Origin: UBA10427 sp003500135
GTDB taxonomy: Bacteria; Bacteroidota; Bacteroidia; Cytophagales; Cyclobacteriaceae
Assembly (NCBI GenBank): GCA_963966275.1
Contig: CAWZYQ010000113.1
Span: 1-12,725, forward strand
Reading direction: 5' to 3'
Length of the DNA: 12,725 bases
Positions 1 through 7,333 of this stretch are shown here, piece by piece. A program made the translations under genes and the position numbers. Positions within the stretch are counted from its first letter, which is position 1; every line of letters begins with the position of its first letter. Under the pieces are notes generated by a model, which made no database searches, was not told where the DNA came from, and saw nothing but the letters and a program-made list of their open reading frames with translations.

Positions 1-449
1 CCCCAGCCCGGGTACCAACCCCAGTAACCACCACCACCGTACCACCAGCATGGGGATGAAATTACTCCTCTATTAGTTGCAATTAATACAACAATATTGA
101 GTACCACATCGGGTTCCTCTACATTTTCATCTACTTCCGTGTAACCGTACTTTGACATTTGCCTTTGTATCTCTGCACGAACATCTGCAGCATATTCCGG
201 ATCTTCTTCTTCCAGAATCTTTTCTACATCATCTTCGTCTTTTTCCGTACCATCAATAAAAGGTATGCTGTCGGGCAAGGCGTAAGTCTGATACTGTGAA
301 AAATCCCTGGATTCGTCATAGCTCGTAACGGTGATATCATAATCATCGAGGTAATCGGTTTCACTGGGGTACGGATAGCACGCTGAAATTACAATGCCTG
401 TAATGGCTATCAGTAATTTATCCCAGGATAAAATTATGTGTTGTTTCAT
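1..449 (-). CDS. DUF4136-type outer-membrane/periplasmic lipoprotein, C-terminus cut by window edge
   Basis: The reading frame starts at the ATG whose complement is at 447-449 and runs off the left edge after 149 codons. The N-terminus has a hydrophobic stretch (about residues 11-22) ending in a lipobox I-S-A-C with Cys24, so it should be a lipid-anchored exported protein. Residues 36-60 (strand, then YDESRDFSQYQTYALPDS), an acidic linker at about 68-85, a helix with RAEIQRQM at 91-98, then KYGYTEV and EEPDVVLNIV are the usual layout of DUF4136 lipoproteins. The visible end (136-149) is rich in Trp, Gly and Tyr (WWYGGGGYWGWYPGW), also common in this family. The function of DUF4136 proteins is not established. 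The gene diverges from the tRNA methyltransferase gene across 60 nt, and no clear -7 box was found there. Confidence 0.8.
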   Translation of the reverse strand, partial: MKQHIILSWDKLLIAITGIVISACYPYPSETDYLDDYDITVTSYDESRDFSQYQTYALPDSIPFIDGTEKDEDDVEKILEEEDPEYAADVRAEIQRQMSKYGYTEVDENVEEPDVVLNIVVLIATNRGVISSPCWWYGGGGYWGWYPGW

Positions 450-509
450 TTTTTAATGTAAATTATATCCCTTTAATATGCTTTAAGTTATACAAATTAT
501 TTTGGTTTT

Positions 510-1226
510 TTGAACAACGCTGTAACAAAAATTAAATCCAAAAAATTACTCTGGCAATTCCTGTCGGAATATGTCTCAGAAAAAAGAAAAGCCCTTTTTG
601 ACCATGCTTTAGCTTATCGCACCCGGCATATTGTGCTGGTTGCCGAAGACACTTATAAAGAACACAATGCCAGCGCGCTCATTCGAACCTGCGACTGTTT
701 CGGCATTCAGGAGATGCACCTCATCGAGAAGGAACACCATGGCAAAATAGCGCCTGGAATGACCAAAGGAGCAGAAAAATGGGTAGATACGGTTGTACAC
801 CAGGCCAGCAACCTGAATACTTCGTACTGCCTTGATCAATTGAAAGCAAAAGGTTACAGAATTGTGGCCACATCACCGCACACCAAAAGTACTACCCCCG
901 CACAAATATCATTGGTAAAGCCCATAGCGCTTTTTTTTGGCCGGGAAAAGGAAGGTTTATCCACCGAAATTCTTGAAAATGCTGATGAACACCTGACGGT
1001 TCCGATGTACGGCTTTTCGGAAAGCTATAATGTATCGGTTACTGCGGCGCTGGTGTTGCAACAGATCATGCACCGGCTTCATAATAGTGATATTAACTGG
1101 CAACTTTCAGAAAATGATAGACTGGACCTGAAGATTAAATGGGCGTTTAAAAGCATTGCCAAAGGAGAGCTTTTACTTCAGGAAATGATCCGTCAGAACC
1201 CGAAAATACCTGAACTGATCACTTGA
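510..1226 (+). CDS. trmH: TrmH-like tRNA (guanosine-2'-O)-methyltransferase, SPOUT family
   Basis: Predicted cytosolic enzyme that transfers a methyl group from S-adenosylmethionine to the ribose 2'-OH of a guanosine in the tRNA D-loop (position 18 in characterised TrmH). The three SPOUT motifs are visible: motif 1 NASALIRTCDCFG (53-65) with the catalytic-type Arg59, motif 2 LFFGREKEGLS (141-151), and motif 3 ESYNVSVTAALVLQQ (171-185), which form the knotted cofactor site. A C-terminal helical tail (about 195-238) is typical of TrmH rather than the shorter TrmL. The start is TTG at 510. An in-frame stop lies at 474-476, no ATG occurs between that stop and residue 69, and the homologous N-terminus (LLWQFLSEYVSEKR) begins only 13 residues in, so TTG or another non-ATG codon nearby must be used. 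The gene converges on and overlaps by 8 nt the SRAP gene on the other strand. Another SpoU-type RNA substrate is possible. Confidence 0.9.
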   Translation: MNNAVTKIKSKKLLWQFLSEYVSEKRKALFDHALAYRTRHIVLVAEDTYKEHNASALIRTCDCFGIQEMHLIEKEHHGKIAPGMTKGAEKWVDTVVHQASNLNTSYCLDQLKAKGYRIVATSPHTKSTTPAQISLVKPIALFFGREKEGLSTEILENADEHLTVPMYGFSESYNVSVTAALVLQQIMHRLHNSDINWQLSENDRLDLKIKWAFKSIAKGELLLQEMIRQNPKIPELIT

Positions 1227-1962
1227 AACGGCTCCTCCCGGGTAGGGCATTTGGGTTCTTTAACCTTTTCGAAAAAATTCCACGGAATTCCTGAAATAGC
1301 CGCGGCCCTACAGGTTGGATCAACTGTTTATCATTGGCCGACTGATCGTTAATCCGGTGGCTCACGGGGTAGGCGTTATACTCATATTCATCACGGGCGT
1401 TTATCATATTGATCACAGACCTGAGTGGCAAATCCTTGCTGAGGTACTTCCTGCGATATTCGGCAGGTATCACAACGGGCATGGACTTCATCAAAGAATC
1501 CAGCCTTGATCCGGCTGGTTTTGTCAGTATGGCAAAAGTCGGAATGGTATTGCCCTCCATATCTTTCCATACGGACCAAATCCCTGCAAAGGTGATCAAA
1601 TGCTCATTACGGGCATAAATAAGATAGGGTTGGTGAACCCCATTGTTATTTATCCAAATGTAGTAGCAATTGGCAAGTACCAAACAGCGCTGGCTTCTTA
1701 TGCTCGATCTATACAGTGGGTTTTTAACAATTCCGTTTACCGAGGCATTGAAATTGACGGCATATGCAGGCCAGCGCTTAAACCAATGAGGTACAAAACC
1801 CCACCTTAGTTTAACTATACTTTTAGGATCACTATCGGTAATCACATACGCATATGAACCCGGATGGATGTTGTAATTGGGCGTGAAACCGTCCCTGTAA
1901 TCCGCTCTTAATACCTGCTCGATGCCATCGACTTTTGATACCCAGACAAACCTGTTACACAT
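1219..1962 (-). CDS. SRAP (YedK/HMCES-like) family protein with altered catalytic residues
   Basis: SRAP proteins crosslink covalently through Cys2 to abasic sites in single-stranded DNA, shielding them. The family fold is recognisable: MCNR at the start (Cys2, Arg4), YNIHPG (30-35), WGFVPHW (54-60), FNAS (71-74), RCLVLANCYYIW (92-103), FAGIWSVWKD (125-134), FAILTKPA (143-150), SMPVVIP (160-166) and SHRIN (201-205). In E. coli YedK the key residues are Cys2, Asn75, Arg77, Glu105 and His160. Here Cys2 and the Asn (Asn72) are kept. The Arg is Ser74, the Glu of the GFYEW motif is Ile102, and the His before R-M-P is Met158. The protein has a basic C-terminal tail (232-247). The start is fixed because Met must be followed directly by Cys. 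The frame is intact, so this is not an obvious pseudogene. It lies 79 nt downstream of the LRR gene on the same strand, and a 9-bp hairpin abuts its start codon. Activity may be altered or lost. Confidence 0.85.
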   Translation of the reverse strand: MCNRFVWVSKVDGIEQVLRADYRDGFTPNYNIHPGSYAYVITDSDPKSIVKLRWGFVPHWFKRWPAYAVNFNASVNGIVKNPLYRSSIRSQRCLVLANCYYIWINNNGVHQPYLIYARNEHLITFAGIWSVWKDMEGNTIPTFAILTKPAGSRLDSLMKSMPVVIPAEYRRKYLSKDLPLRSVINMINARDEYEYNAYPVSHRINDQSANDKQLIQPVGPRLFQEFRGIFSKRLKNPNALPGRSRFK

Positions 1963-1963
1963 G

Positions 1964-1986
1964 CATCTTTGATTTACTCAAAGATG
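1964..1986 (-). promoter_or_regulatory. Perfect 9-bp inverted repeat abutting the SRAP start codon
   Basis: CATCTTTGA at 1964-1972 and TCAAAGATG at 1978-1986 are exact reverse complements separated by 5 nt. The repeat ends one base before the ATG at 1962. In the mRNA it would form a hairpin covering the ribosome entry region; as DNA it could be an operator. An extra out-of-frame ATG in the proximal arm (1966) opens a three-codon mini-ORF (Met-His-Val-stop, 1966-1955) overlapping the real start. A regulatory role is inferred. Confidence 0.45.
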
Positions 1987-2041
1987 ACATTCTTCTTACA
2001 ATTTTGCCAATATATTTAGTATAAAAACAAAATTTTTGGCA

Positions 2042-4624
2042 TTAATAGTAAACAACCTGGCAGTTGGGTTGTGCTTTTTTGAAAGACTCGACGCGTTTAT
2101 CCGAAATCCGGGTATTGAAGCAGCGCACTAACTCAAGGTTTGATAGTTCTTCTATTTCTTTTAGGTTTCTAACGGGTGTGTTCGCCATTTCGATTACGCG
2201 CAGTTCAGGCATATTGGCCAGTACAGAAATATCTTTTATCTCCGTGCTGTTGAATATTATTTTTTCCATTTTGTTGGCGTTTTGCAACGGCGAGAGGTCT
2301 TGAATGGGTGTTTGTTCTATATTCACTTCTTTAAGCTCACTCAACAGTTGCAGTGGCTCGAGGCTCCCTACCGGATTGCGTGGGCAATGTAGTTTTTCGA
2401 GCGTTGCAATAACAGAAAGGGGCTGCAAGGACGATATCTGTGAATCGGAAAATGACAATGACTTCAAGCGCTGAAATGCCATAACCGGTTTAAGGCCCTT
2501 CATGATCACCGATTGAAATTCTAGTGTATGACGACCAGTAAGCTGGTGCAGCGCTTCACGATCCGGCCTTCTTGACATATCATATTGATCTCTGAAGATA
2601 TCCTGCCACACGTCCGGCAGATTGCCCCACCAGTCGCGCAATTCTTGTGTCCTGAAAACAACTATGGCGCTGTCTTCATGGAATGTCCAGTCCTTCATTT
2701 GAGTGGCGGTAATACCGCAGTGATCAAAATATCCTATCCTAAATCCGGGAAGGGCATTAATTACTGATATTTCCTTCACAGCGGCGCTATCGAAATATAA
2801 GGCACGTAATGAAGGCAGCCCGCTCAAAGCGCTTAAATCGCTTACTCCGGTGTATTCAGCCTTAAGGGTTTTCAGTTTTTCCTTTCCCTCAAGCACTTCC
2901 ACTGATATGATAGAAGTCTTTGAGATGTCAAGATATTGCAGGTCTGCATGGTTTTTCAATGGATCCAGAGAAGATACACCTGTTCCTGAAATATCCAGAT
3001 ATTTTACACCCAGTAGCTCTTCAACAGGTTGAATATCAGTTAAGCTCTGATTATCAGCAAAATGGATACTGTCGGTCAAAATTGCCTCGTGCAACAACTC
3101 CCTCGAGGGCGGCGACTCCCCGCTGTATTCTGGAAGTATGGCTTTTTGCCACAAACCACCCATGTCGTTCCACCAGCTTTCCAGCCTGGCGGTTTTATAA
3201 ATCACATTAACATTGGCCTTTTGATTGTACCAACTTCTGACATGCTCATCAGTCACATCGGCATTATCGGCAAATATCGTCTTCAGGTTTTCCAGGTTTT
3301 CGAATACTTCGAGGCTATTGATATTACTATTATCCGCTATCAGCGCCTTCAGATTTTTGAGTTTAGAAAAAACATCCATGGACTGGATAGTAATTCCGGA
3401 AATATCGAGCTTTTCCAATTCTTCGAAATCACCGATAGGCGCCAGGTCGCTTATTTGCGTATTGGCAACATTTAGTGTTTCAATCCGGGTCAGCTCCTGC
3501 AATTCCACCAAATGCAATACTCTGGTGTTTGCAACATCCAGGTAACGCAATTGCTTTAGTTCCGAAAGAGGGGATAAATCTGTTACGGAGGTGTTTGAGG
3601 CATCTAAATAGGTCAGCTTCGGAAATTTTCGCACTACCTGTAAACTATCAACACCTGTTTCAGAAATGTCTAATTTTTGTAATTCCAGATTGAACTTTAG
3701 CGCTCCTATACCAGAGATAGAAGAACCGGCAGCGTTGAAGTTTTTTAATTTACTCGTATAGCGTAAGGGTTGTAGATCGGTAATTGTCGTGTTTTGAATA
3801 TTCAGGTAGACCAATGCATCCATTTGTTCTATTGGTTGAAGGTCATTGATCTCACTATCGCTAAAATCGAGGCTATCGACCTTTGTGGCGCTCGTTAAAA
3901 CCTTCCCCCAATCGATATCGTTTGCCGGCATGAGCGCACCTCCTTCAATCCGAAAACCTTCGGGCCCAATAGCCTTGACATCACTCAAATCAACTGTTTC
4001 CGTCACTTTCACCCTTTCACCTACCCGGTTTTGCCAAATTGCGGGCAGCTCGTTCCACCATTGCACCAATAATTCGTCCCTATTCAGTTTAGTAGTATAA
4101 ATACTTGCTATCTGCAACCCTTCACTTTGCTCGTTGAGCCCTACTTCTATATACCGCACGCTACTTTTTTTCAGGCTATCATCGAAATGGTTAATACCAT
4201 TCCACTGTTGGTTTAATTTGATTTTGAGGTACCGGATCCCTTTCTCACCGGTTTCAGCAGTGATGGAATCAATTTCATAATCAAACCGGATCGCTTTGAA
4301 AAAGAACTCAACATCCTTTAAGTAAGCCTGTACATCTTTATACAGTACTACCTGCCGTGCAGTGTCCAGATCGTCTTCGATCTGAACTTCCGGGCTTTTA
4401 AAAATCTTCTGATAACTCTGTTGTATGATCGTTTCTTTCTCACTTACTGCAGCACCGGGGTCACCCAGCACATTCAGGCTGAAGTAATAAAATGAAACCA
4501 GCTGCCGAGCCTCTTCCCGGCGTTCATCACTATCGATATCCTCCTGGCCGAAACCGGCATGAACAAAAAGATTCAACATGAGAAAGGCTGTCAGCAATTT
4601 GCGAACCATTGTTTTATTGTTCAT
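2042..4624 (-). CDS. Secreted 860-aa leucine-rich-repeat protein with three repeated modules
   Basis: Residues 1-27 form a signal peptide (basic start, hydrophobic 10-23, likely cut near AGFGQ), so the protein is exported. Residues about 35-180 form an N-terminal domain resembling the 191-aa protein encoded two genes upstream. The rest is three modules. Each begins with a Trp-rich motif: WWNELPAIWQ (189-198), WWNDMGGLWQ (484-493) and WWGNLPDVWQ (665-674). Each then has an array of roughly 22-residue leucine-rich repeats of the SDS22/internalin kind (consensus L-x-x-L-D-I-S-x-T-x-V-x-D-L-x-P-L) at about 248-460, 515-640 and 697-845. Each array closes with a cap unit ending in a strand (NVNVIY, AIVVFR, CQVVYY), and the last cap ends the protein. 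LRR arrays of this kind usually bind proteins; the ligand is unknown. The chosen ATG overlaps the upstream gene by 11 nt. A second ATG, five codons in at 4609, would leave 4 nt between the genes, so translational coupling is likely. There is no lipobox and no visible T9SS C-terminal domain. I do not recognise a named family for the whole protein. Confidence 0.88.
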   Translation of the reverse strand: MNNKTMVRKLLTAFLMLNLFVHAGFGQEDIDSDERREEARQLVSFYYFSLNVLGDPGAAVSEKETIIQQSYQKIFKSPEVQIEDDLDTARQVVLYKDVQAYLKDVEFFFKAIRFDYEIDSITAETGEKGIRYLKIKLNQQWNGINHFDDSLKKSSVRYIEVGLNEQSEGLQIASIYTTKLNRDELLVQWWNELPAIWQNRVGERVKVTETVDLSDVKAIGPEGFRIEGGALMPANDIDWGKVLTSATKVDSLDFSDSEINDLQPIEQMDALVYLNIQNTTITDLQPLRYTSKLKNFNAAGSSISGIGALKFNLELQKLDISETGVDSLQVVRKFPKLTYLDASNTSVTDLSPLSELKQLRYLDVANTRVLHLVELQELTRIETLNVANTQISDLAPIGDFEELEKLDISGITIQSMDVFSKLKNLKALIADNSNINSLEVFENLENLKTIFADNADVTDEHVRSWYNQKANVNVIYKTARLESWWNDMGGLWQKAILPEYSGESPPSRELLHEAILTDSIHFADNQSLTDIQPVEELLGVKYLDISGTGVSSLDPLKNHADLQYLDISKTSIISVEVLEGKEKLKTLKAEYTGVSDLSALSGLPSLRALYFDSAAVKEISVINALPGFRIGYFDHCGITATQMKDWTFHEDSAIVVFRTQELRDWWGNLPDVWQDIFRDQYDMSRRPDREALHQLTGRHTLEFQSVIMKGLKPVMAFQRLKSLSFSDSQISSLQPLSVIATLEKLHCPRNPVGSLEPLQLLSELKEVNIEQTPIQDLSPLQNANKMEKIIFNSTEIKDISVLANMPELRVIEMANTPVRNLKEIEELSNLELVRCFNTRISDKRVESFKKAQPNCQVVYY

Positions 4625-5450
4625 AGTAAATGTACTTCAACAAAATTTCTTTTTGTCCTTCGGGCGCCTCCATCAAGCTGGAAATCAACCAACCGCGGTT
4701 ATATCCGCCCCTGTTAAATTCCGACACCTCGAAATACCAGTTATCAACCTGAAAGAAATGAAACCGGACATCTGTGATCGTTTCAAATTTCAACCCTCCC
4801 TTTTTCAACTCATAAATAAAGATAGATCTAAAATCGGGTTGATAGGTATTTTCGAAATAATACTCTACCGCTTTTGTGTCATTAAAAACCTTAATCAGGT
4901 TCATAAAATCCAGCTCGTGGCTCATGGGATGAAGAAATTTTCCGGAGGGTGTTGAGTCTGCAAAGAACAATTCATTAAAGGGTTGGAAAAAAATATTGGT
5001 GATCACCCATTTAATTCCGTAACCTTCTCTTTCCAAACTCAAAAATATGACCGCATTCTCCACTTTCCCATTAAATCTGAATTTTGCTTTTACCTCTGCA
5101 AACCACTTATCATCGTAGAAATCGAGGTAGATCGGTTCTTTTTGATCGAGTACATCATTCAGAAAATGCCGCTTTAGCGAGTCATCATATGCCTTTGTTT
5201 GCTGGTCAAAGAGCATATTGATGTACTTTTCCCTGAAATTTGGATCTCTGTACAGGCTATCACCGTAGTAAAGCCTGTTACCATCAAGGTCTTCTTCGCA
5301 GTTAAATCGGCGAAAAAACTGATTCACCTGTTTGGTTTCGGCATACAGAAAATCTTCCCCTCCAAGTTCTTTGCCAATTACCTGCGCACCTGTCTCATTT
5401 ACTCCCGCTGCAAAAAGCAGGAATAAGAATAAAGTCTTAAAAATTTTCAA
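4614..5450 (-). CDS. Secreted 278-aa protein of unknown function
   Basis: The N-terminus (MKIFKTLFLFLLFAAGVNETGAQ) is a clear signal peptide with likely cleavage after GAQ at residue 23, so the mature protein is periplasmic or surface-exposed. There is no lipobox. The first half has a helix-rich segment with QVNQFFRRFNCEEDLDG (41-57), NFREKYINMLFD (71-82) and aromatic-rich strands such as PIYLDFYDDKWFAEVKAKFR, which I associate with uncharacterised Bacteroidota exported proteins. The second half is a mixed alpha/beta region ending in KYIYYEQ. An NTF2-like fold is conceivable from the helix-then-strand pattern, but this is inference. The stop overlaps the LRR gene start by 11 nt, and the gene lies 16 nt after the 191-aa gene, so it belongs to the same operon. 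I see no catalytic motif. Confidence 0.75.
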   Translation of the reverse strand: MKIFKTLFLFLLFAAGVNETGAQVIGKELGGEDFLYAETKQVNQFFRRFNCEEDLDGNRLYYGDSLYRDPNFREKYINMLFDQQTKAYDDSLKRHFLNDVLDQKEPIYLDFYDDKWFAEVKAKFRFNGKVENAVIFLSLEREGYGIKWVITNIFFQPFNELFFADSTPSGKFLHPMSHELDFMNLIKVFNDTKAVEYYFENTYQPDFRSIFIYELKKGGLKFETITDVRFHFFQVDNWYFEVSEFNRGGYNRGWLISSLMEAPEGQKEILLKYIYYEQ

Positions 5451-5466
5451 AACAACAGCCTGTGGT

Positions 5467-6042
5467 TTAACCCGGAATGGTTTCTTTTACGCGAATATCA
5501 CCCAACAGCACATCCCAGAAATCGATGAGCCGGCCATTGATTTGCGCTTGCTTTTTTTCCACATAAACCGTTATATCTTTCTTTGTAGTGTCCACATAAT
5601 TCAATCCATCGTCAGATTCTCCTCTAAAACGCTGGTATATGGTGATCACGCCTACATATTTACCATCGGGCTGGCGTACCAGATCGCTGATGTATTCAAT
5701 ATTGTACCATTCAATAGAAACCCTGTCGTAGTTCAGGGCCATTAACCTTTCGAAGTATTCCCGAACATTGTAATACTTGATCTCTTCGCGATTCAGGCTT
5801 GACACGCCCATTTGTGCTTCTTCGGTGAATAATTCGAGCGCCCTTTCAATGACCCGATTGGCTTCAGAAAACGGGGTTTCCTTGTTGCCAATAATGGAAA
5901 TATACTTGCTCAGGTCGCGAACTTTTTCCAGCGCCAGCGAGTCGATGGCCTGCTTCCTCTGTGGGCTGAGCCCGGGCTGGGCCCAGGAAGGCAATGCGAA
6001 TAATAAAAATACGAGGCTATAAAAAATATGCTTCAGTTTCAT
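5467..6042 (-). CDS. Secreted 191-aa protein related to the LRR protein's N-terminal domain
   Basis: Residues 1-21 (MKLKHIFYSLVFLLFALPSW then AQ) form a signal peptide, so the protein is exported. The mature part has helices to about residue 105, then strands: VSIEWYNIEYIS (108-119), GKYVGVITIYQRFRG (127-141), KKDITVYVEK (154-163), and a closing DFWDVLLGDIRVKE (174-187). The order of a helix with a YF/YL pair, a GKY/IRY strand, a Q-[RQ]-[FW]-x-G turn, an aspartate-rich loop (Y-V-D-T-T or F-D-D-S), a K-K doublet and a final strand also appears at residues 95-175 of the 860-aa LRR protein. I read these as the same domain. The fold may be NTF2-like; no enzyme signature is visible. It sits 15 nt after the lipoprotein gene and 16 nt before the 278-aa gene. 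The function is unknown. Confidence 0.75.
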   Translation of the reverse strand: MKLKHIFYSLVFLLFALPSWAQPGLSPQRKQAIDSLALEKVRDLSKYISIIGNKETPFSEANRVIERALELFTEEAQMGVSSLNREEIKYYNVREYFERLMALNYDRVSIEWYNIEYISDLVRQPDGKYVGVITIYQRFRGESDDGLNYVDTTKKDITVYVEKKQAQINGRLIDFWDVLLGDIRVKETIPG

Positions 6043-6057
6043 AATGTCAAAAGTTTA

Positions 6058-6711
6058 TTAGTACCCTATTGATTTGCGAACAAGCTCGAGTTCTTTGATC
6101 TTACCGGAATTGTCGAGCGCCACGTTTTCAACCCGGTTCAGGCTTTTCTTCTGATCGCGCAGGTAATTCAGGTATTTCTGAATTGTTGTAGGTCGATCAT
6201 AGTCTTTTTGGTCGCCGTTTTTAGCGATAACGATCAGAACCGGCGTATCAGGTGAGGCAAACAGTCCCAATACTTCATTTATCAGTGATTTACTTTGTGC
6301 GGTACTGCCTGCACCGGCAATCTGATCAAAGTAGTCATTGAGGTTTCTGGCCTCACTGCTCAACTCTTCATCAACTTTTTCTTCTGCTTTTTCTTCTGCC
6401 TCTTCAGCAAGGGCGCGTTGTTCAAGTACCGTGCGTTCTGCGGCAATGATCAGGTCTTCAACTTCCTGATCGTTGATTTCAAGGCCCTTGATATAATCAA
6501 TTTTGGCGTCCTGTTCATCAAGCGTCCAGTCCGATGTACGGTTTATGATAGACTCCAGGTCCGCCTTGGCCCGTGCAACTTTTCTATTGTACCCGGCCTC
6601 TGCCTGCTCCTGGGCCAGCTTTTTCTTGCTTTTACACGAATAGGTACCTGTAGTAACGGTAAGCGCAAGTAGCAAATAAAAAATAAGCTGTAATCTGGAT
6701 TTAGTTTTCAT
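6058..6711 (-). CDS. Exported lipoprotein with a charged coiled-coil segment, first gene of the cluster
   Basis: The N-terminus has a basic start, a hydrophobic core (about 8-22) and a lipobox-like T-Y-S-C with Cys26, followed by KSKKK, a pattern often seen in Bacteroidota lipoproteins. Residues 31-125 are highly charged, Ala/Glu-rich and helical (VEDLIIAAERTVLEQ, then ALAEEAEEKAEEKVDEEL), probably a coiled coil or extended stalk. The C-terminal domain (about 128-217) contains SLINEVLGLFASPDTPVLIV, DYDRPTTIQKYLNYLRD and GKIKELEL, an alpha/beta unit that looks conserved but whose function I cannot name. A lipid anchor plus a stalk would place the C-terminal domain away from the membrane, which suits an assembly role for the secreted products of the following genes (inference). 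A -7 promoter box lies 55 nt upstream. Confidence 0.75.
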   Translation of the reverse strand: MKTKSRLQLIFYLLLALTVTTGTYSCKSKKKLAQEQAEAGYNRKVARAKADLESIINRTSDWTLDEQDAKIDYIKGLEINDQEVEDLIIAAERTVLEQRALAEEAEEKAEEKVDEELSSEARNLNDYFDQIAGAGSTAQSKSLINEVLGLFASPDTPVLIVIAKNGDQKDYDRPTTIQKYLNYLRDQKKSLNRVENVALDNSGKIKELELVRKSIGY

Positions 6712-7017
6712 TTGTCAATTTTTAATTTCCTAAAAGTAAAAAGTAAACGTGATTGTACGTATAAACAAAAATATCAAATTTATTTCTGGTCATTTGATTG
6801 GCCTGACACATGTTTCATACGGCCCTTTTATATCCGGTACAGATGCCTGAAATTCCATAAATCCATTTACGAAAGTCCAGTGATCTAATTCTAACATACG
6901 GGATGTAACTCTTGAAATAAATTAAGTTTTAGCATAACAATGAACCCGAAATTCAACAATTTCCACCTACATTGCAAAAAGAAACTTTTTTTTCACCTGT
7001 TAATCAAATATCGTTCC
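6712..7017. other. Divergent intergenic region, about 300 bases
   Basis: AT-rich region between the minus-strand exported-protein cluster and the small plus-strand gene. It holds the -7 box at 6766-6773. I found no exact TAnnTTTG box on the plus strand, no strong hairpin, no RNA gene and no convincing ORF. An in-frame upstream extension of the small gene to 6940 exists, but its sequence does not look coding. Confidence 0.6.
6766..6773 (-). promoter_or_regulatory. Bacteroidota-type -7 box for the four-gene exported-protein cluster
   Basis: Read on the minus strand this is TATTTTTG, an exact match to the TAnnTTTG -7 element of the Bacteroidota primary sigma factor. It lies 55 nt before the ATG at 6711. 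No clear TTG-type -33 element is seen about 20 nt further upstream, which lowers confidence. Confidence 0.45.
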
Positions 7018-7257
7018 ATGTTTTCTTCTAATGTGAAAGGAAAAATCACCATTGAAGTAGAAAAGGTTTATGGCAGGCTCAATTCCGTAATGCGGCCCAA
7101 AGGACTTGCAAAAGACGATGAAGTGCTGCTTTCTACACTATTTATGCATTTTGTGCGGCAAGCAGAAAAGATGAATAGGGACCCCCGCGAAATCCTGAGT
7201 AAAAACCTTAAAAAAAATTTGACAAAAAATGCCGGGGATACCAAACCCGGTATTTGA
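7018..7257 (+). CDS. Small hypothetical helical protein (79 aa)
   Basis: From the ATG at 7018 the product starts MFSSNVKGKITIEVEKVYGR, continues with MRPKGLAKDDEVLLSTLFMHF (about residues 25-45), and ends in a lysine-rich tail (SKNLKKNLTKN). It is soluble, mostly helical and basic overall, with no signal peptide and no family I recognise. The same frame opens at 6940, but the extra 26 residues are Phe/Lys/His-rich and look like translated intergenic DNA, so I prefer 7018. The gene stands alone: the upstream cluster diverges and the hydrolase follows after 177 nt with terminator-like dyads between. It could be a small nucleic-acid-binding or regulatory protein, but nothing in the sequence proves it. 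Confidence 0.55.
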   Translation: MFSSNVKGKITIEVEKVYGRLNSVMRPKGLAKDDEVLLSTLFMHFVRQAEKMNRDPREILSKNLKKNLTKNAGDTKPGI

Positions 7258-7333
7258 TCTTTCGTATACATTTATCAGATGAGGATCTTTAAAATATTGC
7301 TGTTCAATCACTATGAGCTGAATGGCCCATCAA

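Noticed and set aside
1219..1962. Calling the left SRAP gene a pseudogene because catalytic residues are missing.
   Set aside because: The frame is full length, Cys2 and core motifs are kept, and the second copy shows comparable changes, so divergence of function is at least as likely.
3062..3475. Long plus-strand open frames inside the LRR gene, the largest 137 codons.
   Set aside because: They are antisense shadows of a strongly supported repeat protein. Their translations show no domain pattern and no promoter or spacing logic.
5332..5745. A 137-codon plus-strand frame spanning the junction of the two secreted-protein genes.
   Set aside because: It crosses the boundary of two well-supported minus-strand genes with signal peptides and has no recognisable features.
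6940..7017. Starting the small plus-strand gene at 6940.
   Set aside because: The added 26 residues are Phe/Lys/His-rich and resemble translated AT-rich intergenic DNA. The ATG at 7018 begins the structured part.
7232..7256. Short inverted repeats (CCGGG/CCCGG and ATACC/GGTAT) at the end of the small gene as a terminator.
   Set aside because: The stems are only 5 bp, mutually exclusive and not followed by a T-run. The hairpin at 7394-7423 is a better terminator.
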